DNA of 64,000 nucleotides, from contig CM057224.1 of assembly GCA_029891385.1 (NCBI GenBank), forward strand, positions 1,178,001 to 1,242,000, written 5' to 3'. Each line of letters starts with the position of its first letter. The stretch's first letter is position 1. Origin of the DNA: Erythroxylum novogranatense (lineage: Eukaryota; Streptophyta; Magnoliopsida; Malpighiales; Erythroxylaceae). A program made the translations under genes and the position numbers. Positions 1-10,068 of the stretch are shown piece after piece. The notes beneath the pieces were generated by a model. It did not search any database. It worked only from the letters and a program-made list of their open reading frames with translations, and had not been told where the DNA came from.

Positions 1-411
1 ATATACGCTGTCATATGTCACTTAGTTACTTAATCCATTTGTTACACAATTATTGCCACCAAATGTCATTTAACTATACTATCATTTGTCTCTTATTGAC
101 TTATGTCACATATCACTCAATGCATATACTTAGTCATCCACATTTTTCATGTGTTAATTTATCTTGTCACTTGACATTTTTCCTAGTCTAAATGTACATT
201 TTAATTCATCAACTTTTAATTGTAACAATAAATTCTAAGTTACTATTTGATAATCCATTAAACCAAAATTCAAAACATAAGCAATATACAATCAAATCAT
301 AAGCATTAACTTCTATCACATATACTTTAATAGACATAAAACATTCCTACTTAGGTGTAATTTGGGCCTTACAATATTGGTATTGTCAAACACCAAAGGC
401 TGATTCAACTT
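1..411. other. AT-rich 3' flank of DUF1262 gene A
   Basis: No gene is visible. The last 40 bases or so before the stop codon of the downstream minus-strand gene match the flank of its duplicate at about 8720-8758, so the tandem duplication reached past the stop codon. The rest is AT-rich sequence without recognisable repeats. Confidence 0.6.
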
Positions 412-1642
412 TCATTCCCATTTGTTCTTAATATGATGTGTGTGCCTGAAACTCCATGTTAGCACCAAACTTCCATTCATTCTCTTCAACAAAAACCTCT
501 CAACCAACACATAGCAACCAAAACTCCTCCATTTCTGAGTTCCCGAAAATTCCTCCAATGTTTTCACCTTCACTTTCCCTTCATCCCCAACCCATCCAAA
601 TCTCGTCTCTTCCCATTTTATCCTCTCAACAACTTCTAAACTCATCCCAATACAGTTTTCTTCACCTTCCGTGTCAAACCAAATCACCCCATCAATCACT
701 TTCCTGTTCAGAGCTTGTCCTTTTCCTGCAATTTCCACCATTTCAGTATCAACTGTCACGACACCTCCTTTGCCAGGTTCATTGTCACAAGCAAAAATTT
801 GTTCCCATTGTTGTTCAAGTGTCATCTGGTAATATGCTGAGTGGGTAATCTGTTCTTTGATGTTTCCTTCCTTTATGAACATGAATGGAACATACCATAT
901 TCCTACTGTAACAGGAGCCGAAAGTTTTTCTGATAATGGGAAATTGAAGTCTGGAAGGTGGGCCCGAACAGTTTGGTCAAGTCCTGTTGCTTCATCTAAC
1001 AAGAACTGTCCTGAAGATGAGGTACGAACTCTCCAACCTTTTCTCCTCAAGAATTCTGGAGGAATTCCATTCGAAGCTACGGATTTAGCAGTGAAACCTC
1101 CACGGTTTCGGTGTCGAACCTCAAATTTCTGATATATGTCGTGAACGTCCAAAGCTTGCGGTTTAACATCCGAAACACACGGTATGCAGAACAAGCATGT
1201 CTTGATGTCCTCTTCCTTTGAGCTCATGTAAGCTTTCCTGATCAGATCAAACTCTTAACATTACTGTTTCAGAAAATAAGAAAAGATTACTGTGAATGGA
1301 ATCATAAAAGCTTTCTGCAACATACCCTTCACTTCTCTTTTTTGCTGAGATCACGTAGTACTGATTCGCAGACAAGGGTTGATTCAGAACTGGAATGAAG
1401 AGAGTACGAGTTTCATCAACATGACTATGTTCTCCGTGATTTTGTGTGTACACAACCTTCAGCTTCTTGTTCTGAGGAAAAGGAAGGTCACTGACTCGAT
1501 CACTTGGACACAATCCAAAGCAACAAGTGGGTTCAGCATCTGCGTCTTGGATTACTAATATCCCAGAGTTTGGACCCTCAGGAGGCCATGAAAGAGCAGA
1601 AGGATCTCTTCTGTACATAGAGAGAGGCCTTGTCACATACAT
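412..1642 (-). CDS. DUF1262 family protein, copy A (two exons)
   Basis: Protein of unknown function of the plant DUF1262 family. Exon 1 is 1326-1642 and starts MYVTRPLSMYRRDPSALS, the typical DUF1262 opening, followed by the GPNSGILVIQDAD and CCFGLCPSD stretches. Exon 2 is 412-1237 and carries the KEEDIKTCLFCIPCVSD block and the rest of the domain. The 88-bp intron (1238-1325) has a GT donor at 1325/1324 and a CAG acceptor. Joining in phase 2 gives 380 residues, the usual size for the family. I chose the ATG at 1642 because the longer in-frame extension does not fit the family and the copy at 8.8-10 kb begins at the same residue. No signal peptide or membrane segment is evident. Molecular function is unknown; the family is plant-specific and often forms tandem clusters, as here. 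Confidence 0.9.
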
Positions 1643-1717
1643 ATTAATGGCTGACAGCTTTCTTCTACTCAGATTTTTTTCGTTTGAATGTGCCTTATAT
1701 ATCCTGCACATGTGGTT

Positions 1718-1724
1718 CTTTATA
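1718..1724 (-). promoter_or_regulatory. Putative TATA box of DUF1262 gene A
   Basis: Reads TATAAAG on the minus strand, about 76-82 bases before the start codon. It lies at the position equivalent to TATAAATA of copy B (10061-10068), within homologous promoter sequence. This is inference from position and conservation between the two copies. Confidence 0.5.
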
Positions 1725-1742
1725 CATAATTAATTGTGGCAA

Positions 1743-2129
1743 GAAAAGTCAATTCGATATCTTGGAGAAGTTGGATACCATAATTTGAAATGTTCAATGT
1801 AAATTTCTAATGTTTTCCAAATAATTAACCGATGGCCCAACTCGATGTTTAGAACGACTCGTGCCTCTATTGCAAAACAACAACGTTTGAGAGAAACTAT
1901 CTAAAATAATGTAATTTTTAATCTTAAATTTAAGAATTGGAGTACCAAAACGAGGTCGTTTTAAGAAACTTCCAACGTTATTTTAAACTATTTGACTAAA
2001 TTTTAGATCTTTAATTGAATTTGGCCTAATCCGTTACATCTCCATATAAAACAAGATATACATTTGCATGAAGAACCTTTGGCTTGTATCGTCACGATCA
2101 CAGGCTTACGCGTTGTGGTCATTCTGACT
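1743..2129. other. Upstream region of DUF1262 gene A
   Basis: No gene. Parts of it (around 1745-1780 and 2035-2125) resemble the upstream region of copy B at 10065-10400, including a shared GTTGTGGTC word, so the duplicated block included several hundred bases of promoter. Confidence 0.5.
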
Positions 2130-2137
2130 GCTGGTGT

Positions 2138-2505
2138 CAATATTCTCAATCCGGATAGGTCGTTGATCGGTGGCGCTTCTTGATTCTCGGTTTGGTCGGA
2201 TTCGATCGAATTCAATCACCGGTTGAGCCGGTGTAATGACTTAATAATTATCTGATAATTATATTTAATTATATATAATATTAAAAATATTAAAAAATTC
2301 AAAAAAATATATAAAAATAATAAAAAAAATAAAAAATAAAAAAATTGTTGAACCGGTCCAACCGGACCGGTCCGACCGGTCAAAACCGGTCAATTGACCG
2401 GTTTTGACCGGTTCATACCGGTTCGATTGCATACCGGTTTTGGGCCATGAACCGGACCGGACCACCGGTCGGACCGACCGGTCCGGTCCGGGTTTCAAAA
2501 CATGG
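2138..2505. mobile_element. hAT-type MITE, 368 bp, rich in CCGGT palindromes
   Basis: Flanked by a perfect 8-bp direct repeat, GCTGGTGT at 2130-2137 and 2506-2513, the target duplication length of hAT transposons. The ends form an imperfect inverted repeat: CAATATTCTCAATCCGGA on the left and CCATGTTTTGAAACCCGGA as the reverse complement of the right. The right half (2345-2490) is packed with CCGG-containing repeats able to fold on themselves; the left half contains an A/T-only stretch. No coding capacity. The homologous DUF1262 copy B upstream region lacks it, so it inserted after the duplication or was lost there. Confidence 0.8.
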
Positions 2506-2513
2506 GCTGGTGT

Positions 2514-2927
2514 AATCAGTTTCATGACATGACAGTCATTCCCGATTGCCTGGAAGTTCCGTTGGATGCAAACATAATAATAATACGACACCCAGTTACT
2601 TTTGACCCAAAACACCCAACTCATTAACTCTTTTGTAAATGGGGTTGTGTTCTAAGACTAAGATTTCAACTAAATGCAATCTCTAAACAAGACAACCTAG
2701 AAAGCACTTAAATTTCTAACAACTAAAGCCTAAAAAACAATAGGGTAAACAAAGAATCACACAACCAAATTGCCCATTTCGACATTTGAATCGATACCTT
2801 CAACTGATGGCACAAAGTGAGAAAATCAATAGTAGAAGAAACAGATGAAGAAGAAGACATGTGAGAACTTAAAGGATCAAGTATATTTGACTTTGTCTCA
2901 TCTCTCTTACTTGTTGTCTTGTCTCTC
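2514..2927. other. Intergenic, no gene seen
   Basis: The first part (about 2530-2600, containing GATTGCCTGGAAGTT) matches the copy B upstream region at about 10408-10440. The rest is AT-rich, with no supported gene. Confidence 0.5.
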
Positions 2928-2940
2928 TCTCTCTCTATAT

Positions 2941-3165
2941 ATTTTTTTGTTGTCTACGAGGTGTCTTAGGAGGGTCCTAATTATAGAAAGACACCTTTAA
3001 ACCATCCACTCTCAGACTAATCCCTACTCAAGTCGGGTAGGTCTCTTATAGGAGGTAAAACTCTGATCCCAAGTTTTAAACGACTGCATACATGAGGGTG
3101 ATTCAAACCCTGAACCTCACTTAAACCAGGAGAGCTCCTTACTAACTCACCTGCGCCTTAGAGTT
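2941..3165 (-). mobile_element. tRNA-derived SINE, family 1, copy 1
   Basis: On the minus strand it starts with a pol III A-box-like region, then a B-box-like GGTTTGAATCACC, the body word GGGATTAGTCTGAGAGTGG, and ends in an A-rich tail (T-run at 2942-2948 on the plus strand). TCTCTCTCTATAT flanks it at 2928-2940 and 3166-3178, a plausible 13-bp target duplication, though low in complexity. The same body and 3' end recur at 60891-61099. Confidence 0.75.
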
Positions 3166-3180
3166 TCTCTCTCTATATTC

Positions 3181-3707
3181 TAAGTAGTGTATGAGCCGTT
3201 TTTTGTGTCTTTTGCACGTAATAGTAATAGTGAGAAGCCATTGAACCCGACATGCCTCTATGTTTTGGTGCTCTGAATGTTTACATGACATTAGTACAAC
3301 TATAGTTCTATTTTTATTTTTTATTTTTTATTTTTATTTTATTTTATATATCATTGTCGTCATCGTCGTTGTCATCACCATCGTCTTCTTCTTCTTAGTG
3401 AGTAATATAATTTACTTTATGAGAATTTATTAATATAATTTACTTTATGAGAATTTTTATTTTGAAGTTTAAAATTATAAGGAGTATTAGTCTTTATTTT
3501 TATATTTATTTTAATTATAAAACAATAAAATTTGATGTTTCATTTATAAAATTGCAATAAAAATTATATCGATTACGTATATTAGTATTTTTAAACTGAA
3601 TAAATAAAATTACTGTTAACAAATAAAGGTTTTAAAATAATAATCAAATATAATATTTATTATTAATTTTCTCATACATTTTAATCAAAATGATTATATT
3701 AATCTAA
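3181..3707. other. AT-rich intergenic
   Basis: Contains a T-rich low-complexity run (3309-3346), a (CGT/CAT/CTT)-rich trinucleotide stretch (3352-3396) and a short duplicated phrase around 3405-3460. No gene. Confidence 0.5.
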
Positions 3708-3710
3708 ATT

Positions 3711-6700
3711 CAATACAAGGAGAATAAGAATTGGGGGCGGAAAAATAACGATGGAAAATACATCGTCGCAAATTACCAACAGAATTAACATGTTTGTCGG
3801 TAATATTAACGAGAAAATATAATTTAGCAATGGGAATAATACCATCGACAAAGAAGCGCGGAAATTGATGGCAGCTTAATGTAATTTGATATTACCGACA
3901 AAATTTAATGACGGAAAAATCCATCGGTAAATTTCCAACCTATACGTTGTCGCTTGCTTGCGATTGAACATTATTAAGTTAAAGAAAACGATGTTGTTTT
4001 GATAATGTTATAAACCTCCCGAGCCACTCTCCCCCACCCCTCCACCATCGGCTCTCCTTCTCTCTTCTTCTCCTCCCTGTTACGTCTGCGTCTTCTCCTC
4101 CAGTGTGTCGTCGTTAGTTGGTGGTCCGTTATTGTCGGTGTCATCGAACGATGGTGGTGCGTAGGAAGGGGTAGGTTCTCCCACCATTTTACTTTGTTTT
4201 CGTTCCCACCCCCACCCATACGTGCAATTATACATTTGAATTTTTTGGGTATGTTTAAGTCTTTTGTGAATGGGTAACAACATTTTAGGTTGAAATGTCA
4301 GTGTTAGAAGGTTAAGTTCTCAAATTTCCTTTTAAAGTTGGGATGATTTGTTGATGCATATTAGATGTTTAATGAAATGCCTCTTATTAGAAAATTTTGT
4401 TAATTTGTGAAGATGGAGTTGATTTGTATAAGAGAATGAGTTTATGGATGAGTATACATGCATATTTGGGGGTCACGTATAATAATTGAAGAAGATCATT
4501 GTCACTTGTATAATTAAGCTACATTAATAAGTATTAAGATAGTTATATACTAGAGACCCTAATTAAGTACCCTAATAAATATTGCAAAATCTGAAATAAA
4601 CATTTTATGCATGGTATTTACATCATAATTAGCATCATTTTGTATTCTTAAGAATAATGTTTAAATTCATAATAAGTATAGTATTATACTTAAGACTTGT
4701 CATATGTTTTCTAATATAGCCTAATTCCTCCTCTACGTCGTTTTCTTAGGGTAGAATGATAATTTCCATCTCTAATTTAAAATGAAAATTAGGTAACTCT
4801 TCTTCCTCTTTTATAACTTAGATTATGTGGATAAATTATATCTTAATTAAAATTGATTAGACTTTGATATCAATTAGGACTTTACCTCCTTATATGAATA
4901 AAAATTTATTGATTAAACTTACCCTTTTCAAATAATTAGGCATTTTAAGTTAACTTAAGGTCCATAAGCCTAAAGAAGGATGATGAGTAGTAAGTTATAA
5001 TCAAACATTGTTCCTTAAGCATTAATTCATAAACCAGTATATGTATGCTAAAAACAAACAAAAAAGAAACATCAACCTTTAGATATCCATCTTATGTTTA
5101 ACCCTCAAGCCTTCATCATAACATACATGAAGACTTAAGAAGAATCTTCATCTTCCTTTAGAAGCTTCATTAGGATTATTCTTAGGTAAAATTTCATTTG
5201 AAATATATTTATCCCTCATAATATATAGAAACTTCACTGAACTGTAGGGGATGAAATTATCATTTAATCTTAACTATTGACTCAAGTCAATCTCAGTTAT
5301 CCATCCCTTTATATAAGGTGCATGATGTCAACATGGTTCACTTGATAATTTTTTTATAATTGTCAATAAAAAAATACCACCTAATCTTTGGTTATTAAAA
5401 AAAATATAGATTATTGTTTGCATGAGAGAGCTAATCTCTTATTTGCTTGACATACTCTTTAATTCACATTTAAATATTTCATACAAATGAATATACTTTA
5501 TAATCAAATGTCACATAATGCTTATCATAAATATAAATTTAATGTTCTTGACTTAGCATTTACATGTAGAGATATACTTCATGTTCACTTCATCTCACAC
5601 ATTTATACTTGGCATCTTCATACTTAGTTTTGTAATAAAATTTGAAATCTTTTATATAAGTGATTGATACTTGACTATCATATTTGATTAGTACTACATC
5701 AAATTAGTTTTAGTAATTTCCAATGAACTAAGAAATGGCTAAATAAAACCATATATTATAATGCAAATAAAATGCTATAAATTTAACTTTCATTATAGAT
5801 AAAGTAATACATGATTATTTCTTACTACTCTATGATGTTGTACCATTATTGAATGAGAAAACAAACCTTATGATAAATTTTCTTCCATCTAAATCTCATC
5901 TCCAATTTCCATCCGCATAACTTTATATTAGTAAGTCATTACCTTAATAACATAATAAGTAATCATGTATACCTTTTATTATGCCTCAATATTCTCTTTC
6001 TTGCTTTTAATGAGTGTGAGATGGATTTAACTAATATATGCTTATAGTTTTAATAGTATAGCCAATATTTAGTATTTTACACATCATTTCCATATATAAG
6101 ACTTCCAAGTATATTGAAATAAAAACTTTTTCATTTTTCCTTTTGTTGTGGTGTTATTGGACAAACTTTTTAACTGAGACATTCACCTTTAACAATAAAA
6201 TTACCAATTGGCCTGTAATTTTTAATATAAAATCACTCATGAATTCTCGTGCTCAGGAATTTTCGAAAAAATCTAGTTGACTTCTAAAATTCCTAACATA
6301 TATGACCTAAATAATATTATTCTTGAGGTACCTAAATATTTAGAAAATGTTATGTTCTTATTTAAATGAATGAAATTGATTAAATTGAGTTATTGTTAAT
6401 TAGAATTAAGAATATCTTGATGTATTGACTATAAATGAGAGTGTGTGAGATGTAGTTACTGGTGAATATAGAAGTGTATTTTTATTGCAGGAATGACCCT
6501 TCTTTTAAAAGAGGAATGCCCATTTTATAGGAAAAACTCTGTCGAATTTTTAATAGGCTTCTCGTATAGCTCATGACCTTGATTGGTTATAATATTTCAT
6601 GGCAATTATTTTAATATATCCCACTTTGTAAAATGTGAACAATTTTGGGATTTGGTTATAGGAACTCATTTCTTGCCAATATTTATATTTTGAAGGAGAT

Positions 6701-7880
6701 TGAAGAGAAACTTTAGTAGGTATTCAAATGACATTCATATCCTTATAACTATTTTAGTCAACAATGATTTTTCACACATGGCCTACTGGCATTTGTATCA
6801 GTTTTTATATTTATCATTCTAGGTCTGTCATCATCATCTTCCTTCACGTACTTCAGGAAGATTCTTCTGCGTGTCGGTTGAGGTTAGTGATTTTGTTTTT
6901 TTACTATGATTTTTTGAACTTTTATTTGGGTATTTGTTTGCAATTTGAGCAAATTATGAGGATTTCTCACATTTTCAATTGAAATGGCCTACACAAAGTG
7001 AAATCTTTTTGCATTATGAACTTCGGTTTATCATTGAATTAATATCGGATGAGTCTGACTTATATTATAGTTCCAACATAATGATATGACATCTAAGTTA
7101 TTTCATTTATGCTTTATGAAATGATTAACTTCTCTTTACAACGTCTAATAGACCAGTGCAAACTAGTGAAGTCACTAAGCTTCGGACATGTATGTAGAAA
7201 TTGATGGAGCAAATGATTCAACTGAGACAGGAGATAGAGCAGTTGAAGGAGAGAAGTAGCAGCTCAGAGCACCGGCGATCGACAGTACATTAGGAATGTT
7301 GTAGTCATTTGTTTCCAATTACAAAGATTTATTATGTACATTGTAATGTTTTTATTATCAATTAAGAAAACTTTAACTTTATATCATCAATCAACTTTTT
7401 GTTTAAACAAATTAAATATATAAACAAATAAATTTATTATGCACAAATAATTCATAACTGTTAAAATTATGCATTTTTCATAAGGCCATCAAATAAAAAT
7501 TCATGTCAGGATTTTTTTTAAAATTTTTTTACTTTCAATTACTGACGAAATATAGACCGTCGCAAAAATGCATATAATTACCAACAGAATATCATAAACC
7601 GTCGGAAATTGTTTGCGGTATTTACCGACTATTTTTCTTTTTCCGTAGTAATATTAAAACCTTTGCAATTATCTTAATGACGGTTTACCGACGGTTACAT
7701 CTATCCGTCGGTATATTTTACCGACGAAATGACACATAATTTTTGTCGTTAAATTTACCAACGACTGTATTAAAGATACCTCTGTCCGTTGTCTTATTCC
7801 TTCGATAATTATTATTACCGACAAAATTCTACCATTTATTGGCAGTTTTTTCGTCGGCAAACAATAGATTTCTTGCAGTG
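3711..7880. mobile_element. Degenerate CACTA (En/Spm) transposon, 4.17 kb
   Basis: The right end reads TTTCTTGCAGTG (7869-7880), the inverse of the CACTA-superfamily terminus. The left end, CAATACAAGGAGAATAAG, is a decayed version of it. A 3-bp direct repeat ATT (3708-3710 and 7881-7883) fits the CACTA target duplication. Both subterminal zones (about 3735-3960 and 7540-7860) are dense in the short motif ACCGACGG and variants in both orientations, as expected for transposase-binding repeats. The interior is AT-rich with only a C-terminal transposase remnant, so the element is non-autonomous. Confidence 0.75.
7204..7293 (+). pseudogene. C-terminal remnant of a plant En/Spm transposase
   Basis: Reads MEQMIQLRQEIEQLKERSSS and then nine further codons before TAG. 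The Q/E/L-rich coiled coil is characteristic of the C-terminal end of plant Ptta/En/Spm transposase-associated proteins. No intact upstream exons are visible in the preceding 3 kb. Its position just inside the right subterminal repeats of the CACTA element supports the call. The assignment is by resemblance only. Confidence 0.5.
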
Positions 7881-7883
7881 ATT

Positions 7884-8671
7884 GTTTAGCAATAATGTAT
7901 ATATTAAATATTCAATTTGACAAGTATTATATTTAACTTAACAAATATAAATTAAAATAATTATTGAAATATTCTTTAAAGATGACATTTGTAATTGACC
8001 AGGCTTCGAATCGAGTTTGAACTCAAGCTTAAGTTGTTCTAGGTAACTTGAAACTCTTATGAAGTAACATCGTTTTGTTAATTAATTTTAAAAAAGAATA
8101 TAGCTTAGCCCAAGCGCAATCAAACTTCAGGTCATTCAAAACTAATCGAGCTTAGGTTTAAATCACAAGTTTTGGACCCGTTTAGGTTTTGGGTCGAACT
8201 CTAGGACTTGAGGGCCGGAACTTGAACTTGACCCAACCCAATACCAATTATAATATTCTCAAATAGTATTCTGCTAAATATTTGGAGAGAGTTACAGGAA
8301 TAATTTTGAAGATACTATGACTTATAAATAGTCGTAAAAACAACTAGAAATAAACTCAAATTAGAGTAGTATAATAATCAACATTTAAATAAGATAATTA
8401 AATTTTAAATCTTAAAATTAGTATGAAGTTTAACTATATTACTTTTGGTATAAAAGTTAGTCTTACAACAATTTAAATATATCAAATGTGTGAAATAGCT
8501 TCTAACTAAAAAAGTGATCAAAAGATAACAAGCAAATCACATTTTCAATTGGAAAAATATTATAAAATTGATAGAATATGACAAGTGAAATTAAGCTTTC
8601 CATTCCTAGTTTTCTTCCATCATTCATAACCGTAGGTACAAAGTGAAATAAAAAAATTCCAACTAATATTA

Positions 8672-8705
<34 letters not shown>

Positions 8706-8758
8706 GCAAGAGTTCCTGATCTTGGTATTGTCAAACACCAAAGACTATGATTCAACTT
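7884..8758. repeat. AT-rich spacer with (TTA)n microsatellite at 8675-8704
   Basis: No gene. A clean (TTA)10 tract lies at 8675-8704, just before the 3' flank of DUF1262 copy B. The stretch from about 8720 resumes homology with the flank of copy A. Confidence 0.7.
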
Positions 8759-9989
8759 TCATTCCCATTTGTTCTTAGTACGATTTGTGTGCCTGAAACT
8801 CCAAGTTAGCACCAAACTTCCATTCATTCTCTTCAACACAAACCTCTCAACCAACACATAGCAACCAAAACTCCTCCATTTCTGAGTTCCCGAAAATTCC
8901 TCCAATTTTTTCACCTTCACTTTCCCTTCTTCCCCAATCCATCCAAACCTCTTCTCTTCCCATTTGATCCTCTCAACAACTGCTAAACTCATCCCAATAC
9001 TGTTTTCTTCACCTTCCGTTTCAAACCACATCACTTCATCAATCACTTTCTTGTTCAGAGCTTGTCCTCTTCCTGCGATTTCCACCATTTCAGTATCAAC
9101 TGTCACGACACCTCCTTTGCCAGGTTCATTGTCACAAGCAACAATTTGTTCCCATTGTTGTTCAAGTATCATCTGGTAATATGCTGAGTGGGTAATCTGT
9201 TCTTTGATGTCTCCTTCCTTTATGAACATGAATGGAACATACCATTTTCCTGCTGTAACAGGCCTGGAAAGTTTTTCTGATAATGGGAAATTGAAGTCTG
9301 GAAGGTGGGCACGAACAGTTTTGTCAAGCCCTGGTGCTTCTTCTAACAAGAACTGTCCTGAAGATGAGGTACGAACTCTCCAACCTTTTCTCCTCAAGAA
9401 TTTCGGAGGAACTCCATTTGAAGCTAAGGATTTAGCAGTGAAACCTCCACAGTTTCGGTGTCGAACCTCAAATTTCTGATATATGTTGTGGACGTCCAGA
9501 GTTTCTGGTTCAACATCCGAAACACACGGTATGCAGAACAAGTATGTTTTGATGTCCTCTTCCTTTGAGCTCACGTAAGCTTTCCTGATCAGATCAAACT
9601 CTTAACATTACTGTTTCAGAAAATAAGAAAATATTATAGTGAACGGAATCATAAAAGCTTTCTGCAACATACCCTTGACGTTTCTTTTTTGCTGCGATCA
9701 CGTAGTACTGATTCGCGGACAAGGGTTGATTCAGAACTGGAATGAAGAGAGTACGAGTTACGTCAACATGTTGATGTTCTCCATGTTGTTGTGTGTACAC
9801 CACCTTCAGGTTCTTGTTCTGAGGGAAAGGAATGTCACTGACTCGATCACTTGTACACAATCCAAAGCAACAAGTGGGTTCAGCATCTTCGTCTTGGATT
9901 ACTAGTATACCAGAGTTTGGACCCTCAGGAGGCCATGAAAGAGCAGAAGGATCTCTTCTGTACATAGAGAGAGGCCTTGTCACGTACAT
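8759..9989 (-). CDS. DUF1262 family protein, copy B (two exons)
   Basis: Tandem duplicate of the gene at 412-1642. Exon 1 is 9673-9989 (starts MYVTRPLSMYRRDPSALS), intron 9585-9672 is 88 bp with GT...CAG, and exon 2 is 8759-9584. The exon and intron lengths are identical to copy A, giving 380 residues. By eye the proteins are over 90 percent identical, with no stop or frameshift in either. One difference: the methionine that opens the SSKEED block in copy A is valine (GTG at 9574-9572) here, which confirms it is an internal residue and that translation starts in exon 1. DUF1262 has no established biochemical role. Both copies look functional. Confidence 0.9.
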
Positions 9990-10060
9990 TTTAATGGCTG
10001 ATAGCTTTCTCGTACTCTCAGATTTTTTCGTTTGAACATGCCTTATCCTGCACAGATGGT

Positions 10061-10068
10061 TATTTATA
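10061..10068 (-). promoter_or_regulatory. Putative TATA box of DUF1262 gene B
   Basis: TATAAATA on the minus strand, about 72-79 bases upstream of the start codon, aligned with TATAAAG of copy A. Position and conservation are the only evidence. Confidence 0.5.

Noticed and set aside
456..1132. Plus-strand ORFs opposite DUF1262 gene A (and 8964-10035 opposite gene B)
   Set aside because: Antisense shadows of conserved minus-strand exons.
2265..2624. Minus-strand ORF of 119 codons over the CCGG-rich region
   Set aside because: It is translation of the MITE's repeats and of an A/T-only stretch; no domain, and interrupted in meaning by the element boundary.
3974..4283. Minus-strand ORFs rich in R, T and H inside the CACTA element
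   Set aside because: Compositional artefact of a C/T-rich patch; no similarity to transposase.
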